Shown here piece by piece: positions 56,601 to 64,000 of a stretch of 64,000 nucleotides of DNA; the first letter of the stretch is position 1; every line of letters begins with the position of its first letter. Position numbers and translations under genes: made by a program. The DNA is from Lumbricus rubellus (taxonomy: Eukaryota; Annelida; Clitellata; Crassiclitellata; Lumbricidae). The DNA lies in NCBI GenBank assembly GCA_945859605.1, contig OX243824.1, positions 24,273,221 to 24,337,220 on the forward strand. Direction: 5' to 3'. A model generated the notes under the pieces. It made no database searches, was not told where the DNA came from, and saw only the letters and a program-made list of their open reading frames with translations.

Positions 56601-56930
56601 CATAAGCATAGTTCTGTCGGAAAACTAAACATGAAATTATACTCATTACCGTCAAGCGTACACACACTTGCCCTCTGCCATGACCAAGCTCATACACAGT
56701 CATCTCACAGACATGGTTTACCATGAGCATCAAGCTTATTTCTGGCACGGGATGAAAAGAAGTACGCAGTTGGAAGGTCACAGTACAGTTAACAATCGTG
56801 GGGAGCTTCTAGTCGAAAAATAGTTGATATCTTTTTTACAGCCAAAATACTTCTTTCAACCGTTGTTCATTAGTAGGTTCCTTTCTCGTCGCTGACAGAC
56901 CAACGTTGAAGCTTGGTCTTGTTCTTGCGG
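53653..56930. other. Convergent spacer / 3' UTRs
   Basis: Lies between the hnRNP stop (53652) and the tetraspanin stop (56931, minus). It holds a SINE (53951-54161) and a repeat tail (56105-56175). The rest is AT-rich with no recognisable protein. aataaa at about 55084 and 55134 could serve the hnRNP transcript. Most of it is probably untranslated sequence of the two genes. Confidence 0.5.
53951..54161 (-). repeat. tRNA-derived SINE downstream of the hnRNP stop
   Basis: Full order on the minus strand: tggggcgcagtggtatagtgg head, caagattcaaatccacc, core, and gcgctataacaagcgcac end. If the hnRNP 3' UTR is long, it lies inside it. Confidence 0.88.
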
Positions 56931-59900
56931 CTAAACTTTTCTTGTCAGCTGAATTGATAGCGCCAGTGTACCGAGCTAAACAAGCAGAATTATTCAGTTG
57001 AAAGATTCATGTTTCTGAAGTAAAGTGGAAAAGACACGGAAATTATCTTTCTCGTGTACAGCATAGGCCAAACTATATGTTTTAAATCAATTAAAACGGC
57101 GAGGCCAATTAAATCAACAATGCCATTCATTAATTTCAAGAATTTAAATAGCATCCGTTCAAGAAGCGTCTCTGAGTAAAAATCTTGAAGGGGCTCTTTC
57201 TAAATTTTCTCAATAAATAAATAAAATATCGTAAGCGATCCTATATAAATATTTGGAATGAACGAATGAACAAACTTGATCACCAAAACACGAAACATGC
57301 TGCCAATACTAATTACTAATTTTTTGAATAATACTAATTTAAAATATTAGTATTATTAACAAACTATATGTTTTGAACCAATTAAAACGGCGAGGCTTAA
57401 GCCTCGGACACAGTTTTCAAGCTATATCGAGAGTGGACACTGTGACATAGTATGCCTTCACTATTCTAGACAGTCAATTCTAACAGCTATATCTACTTTG
57501 TATTCAGGGCTTTTTACCGCACAGTTGTACACAAAATGTGCAGTTCTAAATGGATTTGTGCAGTTGTAGAAGCACTTCTGTGCAGTTAAAACTAGCAAAA
57601 AGGTCATTGTCCTCCAATTGGAAGTAATTTGCCATGGAGGATGGGAAAGGAAAGGAGTTGTGCAGTTCTAAAAATTCCTTAAAAACAGCCCTGTTTGTAC
57701 TTACCACAAGTATAATCATGGCGATTCCAGTACCGATAAGATACCCGGATATTTCGTAGATGACTGATTTTCCAACCTCATAACAACCCTGCAGAAGAAA
57801 CACATTAGTCATTTGCAATTGTCTCGTTATTCTGTATCATATTCAGTCCACATTCGCAGGTCATATTACTGCCACTGACGTTTTGATCTCTTGGACAGCA
57901 CCTTTAGCCTTCGCTGTACTACTGTGCTACACAAATTGTTTGATTAATATCATTGCTATTATTATTATTATTATTTGACAGTTAAGTATAGATGGGCCCA
58001 TCCAGTGGATCCACTGGATCAGCAATCTACCAATTGTGGGTTCATGATTGTTTAGTGGACTCTAGGTGGGGCGCGGTGGTGTAGTGGTGGCATCGTTGCC
58101 TTGGAGCCGGAAGGTTCGAGGTTCGAATCTACCTCGCCGCGTAAGGACCTTGGGCAAGTCCCTAACTCACAATTGCTCAGCACTTCAACGTGAAACTATG
58201 ATGCAGTGTCCGCTCTGCAATCGGGAGCGCCTCTGAGTAGAGAGAGCTTGAAGGGGCGCTATAACAAGTGCTCATACAAACACTGTAGAAACGGTATAGA
58301 ATATCAAACAGTACCGGTATATCATGCACCAATTTTGAGCAACATGCTACTTGTCTTCTCTCTTTTGCTTTGCTATAGTGGGTCATTTGCTTAGAATTGT
58401 CAATGTTAGAGGAATCTTTCTGATGAGGTGCTAATGTGCTATATCAATTTGTGGGGCGCAGTGGCTTAGTGGGTACGTTCGTCACCTTGCAACCGGAGGG
58501 TTACAGGTTCCAATCCACCTCAAGTCGCTGCATAGGGGACCTTGGGCAAGTCCTTCACTCGCAATTGCTCAGCGCTTCGGCGTGAAACTCTGATGCAGTG
58601 TTCACGTTTTAGTCGGGAGCGCCTGTGAATAGATGGCTTGAAAAGGCGCCATAAAAAGTGCGCATACAAACAAAAAACAAACTTTACACTTTACAGATTA
58701 CACAATTAGTGAGAGGCAAGTCTTACCCTGTAGTAAATTGCCTGGTTTTCTTGGCCAGACTGCTTGCCTGGAGGACCAAGAGTCCACGTCTGACACTTCT
58801 GTTGGTCGATGTACGTACCGTACTGGTCGCGTTTGCAGCAGCTCTCTGGCACGTAGGGTCTCGTCATGTCTACACAGATTCATTATTATTCTTAAATAGG
58901 TTTTTTTGTGTGCAAGGCCACACCGAAATGTTAGTCAGCTGCCGGGAGAACATGCAGTTAAAGAAGTTAAAAGAACTATGCGCTTGAAAGCCAGGGAGGA
59001 ATAGTGAGTTTTGATAGGGAGAAATAGTGAGGTTTGATAGGGAGAAATAGTGAGTTTTGATAGGGAGAAATAGTAAGGTTTGATAGGTAGAAATAGTGAG
59101 TTTTGATAGGGAGAAATAGTGATGTTTGATAGGGAGAAATAGTGAGTTTTGATAGGGAGAAATAGTAAGGTTTGATAGGGAGAAGCAGTGAGTTTTCATA
59201 GGGAGAAATAGTGAGTTTTGATAGGGAGAAATAGTGAGTTTTGATAGGGAGAAATAGTAAGTTTTGATAGGGAGAAGCAGTGAGTTTTCATAGGGAGAAA
59301 TAGTGAGTTTTGATAGGGAGGAAGTGAGTTTTGATAGGGAGAAATATTGAGTTTTGATGTTTGAAACTCCCCAAAAATGAATTAGCATAATCAAAGCGAG
59401 AGGAGGCTATGGAATTCCTATGGATGTAGCATGTAAAGATCATGTAAAGGAGTTCATCATATCTAGATAGATCAAGCAGTAGGATAGTATCATAACAGTG
59501 CTTTAGTAAAGATCCTGGAAGGTGCTTTATAAATAGCCAAAAATATTGGACAATGTGTAAATGTACGGAAGATAATAGCAGATGAGATGGTCATGTGATG
59601 AAAAGAGAGGAAGACAGCTGCCTTAAAAGAATCATGAAGGCGAATGTCTATCCGAGGACGACTTAGTCGGGGACGACAAAAGAAGAGATGGGAGGATGCA
59701 ATACGGGAGGACATGAAACAACTCAAGCTGAAAATGAAGACACCAAAGACAGAGGAAAGTGGAAGCGGAGGATCCGAGTGGCTGACCCTCCACACCCCCC
59801 TGTAGAGAGGGATTAATTCAAGTCTGAAGGAAGAGAAGAAGATAATAGCAGACGAAATGCAGTCACCTGGAACACCCGATTGGATGCTGTACCACTGTGA

Positions 59901-62369
59901 CTGGCGATAAACTCCCCAGCTCTGGTCTTCCACTGCACAGCAGTACCACTGGAAAACAATCCAACACGAAAGAATTAGCCACAGACATCGCACACCGTGT
60001 AAACTGCATTTATCTTTAGTTTATACGAGAAATTGGTTTTCAACAGAACTAACATCATTCAAAGGAATCTTTTGAGAGCATTACAGAAACTTCTGCCTAC
60101 CACCACCACCACCCCACCACCATCACCACCGCCACCACCACCGCCACCACCACCACCACCACTTTATTGCACAAACTCAACAATTTACCTTTCGTTGCGC
60201 TTCATTCCAACTCGTTGTCACCCACTGGTTCCAGTCGTTCTCAAGGTTGACACCGTAGTCCATCTGTAGCGTGCGTCTCATGTACTCGCGAATCTGATCC
60301 GTCACCTGAAGCGGTTTAACATGGAAAAATTCCGTCATTGGTCGCCAAAAAGGTTGATGACCTTTTTTTAGTCATCGGTCTTTCGCTGAGGAAAAAAGTA
60401 TCTTTTCAAGATGACCTTTGTTTGTCCTCCGGCCGAAAACCGAATGGGAGCCACGCCCCATGCGATTTTTTTCAAGGGGGGGGGGTCAATATGCCATGAG
60501 ACCCCTATTCATATTGCTAATTTCAAATCGAATGGGGGCCATGTCCCATGGCATTTTTAAATGGGGGGTCCATGGCCAGATTGGCCCCCCCTGGATCCAC
60601 CCCTGGGGGGCAAGGGGTGATGGACTATGATCCAATTGGAATTGGGGCACGAAAAACAGACTTTACTATGGAGCTCTAAGAAAAACTGGTGGGTTGAAAC
60701 CTCCAATCCCCTGGCAATTCTCACCCTGGGTTTAACCAACTGATTATTTATTGCAGGCTGTTTGTTCTGTTAGTGGTTAAGGTTTATGTATTCTGTAATA
60801 ATTATGAGTAAATTGTTTCAATGGCATAATAATTGTACACTGCAACCGGTTGCGGTCTGTAAACATCACATCGCATCACCCACAATTGCACGTGAGGAAG
60901 GCAACAAGAAACCACCTCACTCATCTCATCCCTGAGGGACGTAAAAGCCAATGCAACGCCCTTTGGGCAGAGAGCCCATCGCTGTCGAAATTGTATAGCA
61001 TTGCGTGCGTGTGTGTGTGTGCAACTGTGTATTGTGTGCATATATAATATATTTTTATATATTAATTAATATTATATATTATATACAATAAATTTTATAT
61101 TAATACATTGTATATTAATATTATATTCAATTATTCATTCATTCGGAAATATATATATATTCTTACGTACATCGCTTCTGAAGACGATGGCCAGAACGAA
61201 GCCAACGACAGACAAGAGGAAGACGAGACCCAGCGCAGACGAATACTGAAATAATGAAAACATACATCGATGAGAAACAAAGAGTTACTAGCAACACTAT
61301 CTGCCGAATGGAAGGTTGAGTGATATGGGAAGTTAGTGAATCGTGATCTTTCATCCATGCGCTCTTCATGCCACGTTGTATACCATTACCCTAAACCGCT
61401 TTTCCCTGTTATAAACATGAACACTCACTCAGCAGTTGAGAAGTGTTGCTGGTCCATCTCCAGGTTATATGCTCATCCAATGACAAAAAACCTACGAATG
61501 GAAGGTGAGGAGTGATTTGAGACTGGCAACTGTCAAGTGCCAACAGACTAGCAGCACTATACAGCATGTAAGCCAGTAGGAAGGAAAATGTACGCAGACA
61601 CACACACACACACTCACACACTCACACACACAGACCAACGGAAATGAAAACAGACAGTCTTAACTACAGTTTTGAAAACTTCAGCACTGCTCATACTTTG
61701 GCAGTGCCAGTCCCAAGACTGGAGAAATCAGGAGGGTGATGCGGATCATCTTTGTTATGACAGAGTGTTGTGAAACAGCAACTAACCAAGTTCTAACAAA
61801 CGTTTTAAGCAGTGCTTAAAGTGTGGAAAAAAGAAGTGCCTGGACGACCCTTACCTTTCCATACTCTGCTGGCCTGATAAGTACGTAATTAAGTATAAAA
61901 TTTAATGAACCGCCTGCAAACGCACTGCGGGAGCATCAATCAGTTATGAAAACAGTGAATATATATATATAATTATATATATATATACATAACTAAATAA
62001 TCAATAGTCGGTGAAAAATAGTTATTTTCAGTGTTAGGCCTACATAAAGTAGGCTAAATAGTAGCAGGACAGCATTCAGAATTTCAGATCTGAAAATGGA
62101 TGCCGTCCTTGTATGACCGTCTTTAATTAAGCCCTGATTTCAAAACCAAGAATTTAAAAGAAACGCTTTCTTACAATGATCAGTAGCATACGACTTTCGA
62201 AGAGCGCTCCGAAGCATCCGATGAATGATATAACGAAGACGATGCAACCAGCAGCGATGATCATGTAGGACGCTGGCGCCACTAACGTCGTGCCGAACAA
62301 CGCTGTGACGAAGTTCACCTTATCGACTACGACCCAGATACCAAGGCCAATCACCGTACAACCAAGAAA
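56931..62369 (-). CDS. Tetraspanin, 5' end outside the window
   Basis: Four-pass membrane organiser protein. Exons read on the minus strand: 62369-62175, 61245-61171, 60305-60189, 59948-59867, 58869-58727, 57788-57705, 56975-56931. They total 741 nt, 246 residues, phases consistent, TAG at 56931-56933. The first visible exon starts inside TM1 (FLGCTVIGLGIWVVVDKV), so the ATG exon lies beyond 64000 or is unrecognised. TM2 contains MIIAAGCIVFVISFIGCFGA and then the FESR loop. TM3 is SALGLVFLLSVVGFVLAIVF. The large loop has CCA in place of the usual CCG, then VPESCC, KC and GCY, giving six cysteines. TM4 is IAMIILVLGTLALSI, followed by a very short tail QLTRKV. It resembles the CD151/TSPAN11 or TSPAN4/9 type, but the orthologue is not assigned. 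Confidence 0.9.
57505..57693. mobile_element. hAT-type MITE 12 nt from a tetraspanin splice donor
   Basis: TIRs cagggctttttac and ttaaaaacagccctg. Flanks tttgtatt (57497-57504) and tttgtact (57694-57701) agree at 7 of 8. The right-hand duplication overlaps the donor side of the intron, whose gtaagt occupies 57704-57699 on the minus strand. Confidence 0.88.
58068..58280 (+). repeat. tRNA-derived SINE, best preserved copy
   Basis: Plus strand: ggcgcggtggtgtagtggtg (A box), ggttcgaatctacc (B box), gaccttgggcaagtccctaa, core ctcacaattgctcagcactt, then gggagcgcctctgagtagag and cttgaaggggcgctataaca, ending in gtgctcatacaaaca. Confidence 0.92.
58453..58675 (+). repeat. tRNA-derived SINE, second subfamily
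   Basis: Head gcagtggcttagtgggt and gttacaggttccaatccacc differ from the copy 170 bp upstream. The core gaccttgggcaagtccttca and the tail gggagcgcctgtgaatag are shared. Confidence 0.88.
58995..59358. repeat. 23-bp minisatellite in a tetraspanin intron
   Basis: About 15 copies of a unit gagttttgataggga plus gaaatagt, with cat/tga and aag variants. It keeps an open minus frame of Ser/Pro/Tyr/Leu repeats, which is compositional. Confidence 0.95.
59578..59830 (+). mobile_element. LINE reverse transcriptase C-terminal fragment (RTE-like)
   Basis: The plus strand reads, with frame breaks, RWSCDEKRGRQLP / SCLKRIMKANVYP, GTTKEEMGGCNTGGHE, and DRGKWKRRIRVADPPHPPV. Same family as 23395-23620. Confidence 0.75.
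60095..60165. repeat. CCA/CCG trinucleotide repeat
   Basis: Imperfect (cca)n with ccg interruptions, in a tetraspanin intron close to the exon at 60189. Confidence 0.9.
60610..60735. repeat. Interspersed repeat, ggcaattctcaccctggg family
   Basis: Contains gatggactatgatccaattg, agactttactatggagctct and tgaaacctccaatcccctgg. Same family as 6825-6975 and about 8990-9140. Confidence 0.6.
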
Positions 62370-64000
62370 CTAAATTCAAAGAAAAAAAGAAGACATGTTA
62401 AAAGTCACTTTCATTTCAATTGTTAATTGTTCAACATCAAGATTTCAGCAATTCTACTGGGCTGTACCGAACATACATATGTACATATGCGTTGTACACA
62501 CGCACACACACGCACGCGCAGGCATGCATGCATGCATGCATACATACATACATACATACATAAATACATACATACATACATACATACATACATACATACA
62601 TACATACATACATACATACATACATACATACATACATACATACAATACATACATACATACATACATACATACATACATACAAAAATACAAACAAAAATAC
62701 ATACGTAAATTACGTATAATTATTAGAAAATATAGTGACTAAAAGATTTGTAACAAAGAAGTGGTTACAATATAATGTTCATGGTATAAAATAATCACCT
62801 GAAACATCATCAATCATCATGTCAAATTCTGTCCATGTAGACATAATAATAATATAATAATAGTGTTTGTAGAACAAGCAGAGGTCATCATGCTAAAACG
62901 TCCAAAGCGCAAAGCTAATATCCTAATAGCACTTGTCAGACAGACACAAGCAAAGCAGGCAGTTGCCTGGGGTGCCATTTGCACAAAAAATGTGTTTGAA
63001 TAAATACACTGTATTGTCCACCTCTATAGTTCCATCAAAAATTGAAACTCAGCGCCAATTGGAAAACCCCAAAAACTGAAGGTTTCGCTAACAAGGTCAC
63101 TTATTACAAATAGTCATTAGACAATAATTCTTTTCAATTCATTATCTTACATTACATATCCACTTATAGATCAAGGTATAGTGTCCATGAATATAAAACA
63201 AGGTTATTCGTAAAAAAACTTTAAAAAATTATGTATGTAGGCCTATGTATAAATGTATGTTTAGCAGTTATCGGGTTCTGGGCCATTTTTCAACTCCATT
63301 GATCGTTTTTCATTAGAGTTCAAGACTTTTGATTTTAAAACAAATTCAAAGTAATTATTAATTTCATTGCACCATTTCCAATCATTCAATTTCAGATACA
63401 GCCTGATATGGAAGTTTAACTAATGACCTAAATGCCTCTGAACTGCCCTGAAACTCTTAGGGTGGCATTCTGTTAAAAGAAGTTGCCCATTCCTGGCTTA
63501 CAATTATAAAACCCTAAGTTAGTAAATAAACCATAATAATTATGTTCACTTGTTTCTAACGGCCCCACGAACAAGACTGTGTTACCTTATTCCGAACAGC
63601 CATATGAATGAAAACAAGTGTTACCCTATTCTAACCAGCCATGTGAATAAGTATGTTACCTCATTCCATACATGCAAATGAATAAAATTTAATGTTCTTA
63701 CCTTATTCTAAACAGCCATGTAAACAAGTATTATCTCATTGTATATTTCTCTTTGCTTCTGGCTGGGCTCAAGCAAATCATAAGAGTTCTGGCAACTCAA
63801 TGGCCATCATCATCTTGATGCTACCGCCCAGGGGACTCGCCTAGCGGGGTTGCAAGACCCTTTTGGGTCCCCTGTGCAATCAAATTCTAACTTTTGGCAT
63901 CATTAGTTAAGTATTGCTTTTTTATATTTGTTAACTCTGTTCTCTTTGATGCTTGACTCGATTTGTTCTTGTTTTCTTGATTATTTGGTTGCCAAATAAA
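62370..64000. other. Right end: tetraspanin intron
   Basis: Contains a CATA microsatellite (62525-62700). The remainder is AT-rich with no exon I can support. A weak local repeat of tgtgttaccttattcc-like words occurs at about 63585-63740. The missing first tetraspanin exon is expected further right. Confidence 0.6.
62525..62700. repeat. (CATA)n microsatellite
   Basis: (catg)n and then about 35 cata units with single interruptions. Overlapping open frames of Tyr/Ile/His/Thr or Met/Tyr/Val/Cys are artefacts of the repeat. Confidence 0.95.

Noticed and set aside
58068..58140. tRNA gene
   Set aside because: A and B boxes are present, but there is no full cloverleaf with anticodon arm, and the segment is the head of a dispersed ~210-bp SINE found many times in the window.
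58995..59358. CRISPR-like array
   Set aside because: The 23-bp repeats are contiguous with no unique spacers, and the genome is eukaryotic. It is a minisatellite.
62370..64000. First exon of the tetraspanin
   Set aside because: No minus-strand segment with an ATG, basic start and hydrophobic run ending in a donor could be found, so I leave the gene 5' incomplete.

Overview
This is a eukaryotic nuclear window. Long introns with GT..AG borders, tRNA-derived SINEs, LINE 3' ends, many hAT-type miniature elements and long microsatellites point to an animal, most likely an invertebrate. I cannot name the phylum from the sequence. There is no bacterial or viral gene content and no CRISPR array.

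Layout. Positions 1-11264 hold no gene that I can support, only repeats: tetranucleotide and trinucleotide arrays, a 1.2 kb pyrimidine-rich tract and several transposon remnants. The plus strand from 11265 to 43342 carries a complete gene for the largest subunit of RNA polymerase III (POLR3A/RPC1). I resolved it into 36 exons whose phases all agree, giving a protein of about 1498 residues. Its introns hold most of the mobile DNA. The plus strand from 45066 to 53652 carries a 9-exon gene for an hnRNP A/B/D-like RNA-binding protein of about 666 residues: a long glycine/asparagine/tyrosine/glutamine decapeptide-repeat N-terminus, two RRMs and an RGG tail. On the minus strand, 62369 down to 56931 is a tetraspanin whose first exon(s) lie to the right of the window. 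It converges tail-to-tail with the hnRNP gene.

How the genes relate. POLR3A is the catalytic subunit for tRNA and 5S rRNA synthesis, the hnRNP acts in mRNA packaging and processing, and the tetraspanin is a membrane organiser. They are unrelated neighbours. POLR3A and the hnRNP gene each have an ETS-like CCGGAAG motif shortly before the ATG, as housekeeping promoters often do. Pol III is also the enzyme that transcribes the SINEs scattered through its own introns.

Main points of interest: a decayed duplicate of POLR3A exon 15 lying two exons too early; a tandem duplication of the exon 32 splice donor; a cysteine-pair insertion in the POLR3A funnel region; a repeat-built low-complexity N-terminus on the hnRNP; several hAT elements with 8-bp target duplications, some nested in older LINE or transposase sequence and one about 12 nt from a splice donor; a mariner with an inverted duplication of its 3' half; and SINEs with different tRNA heads that share one central core, with a tail shared by LINE 3' ends.
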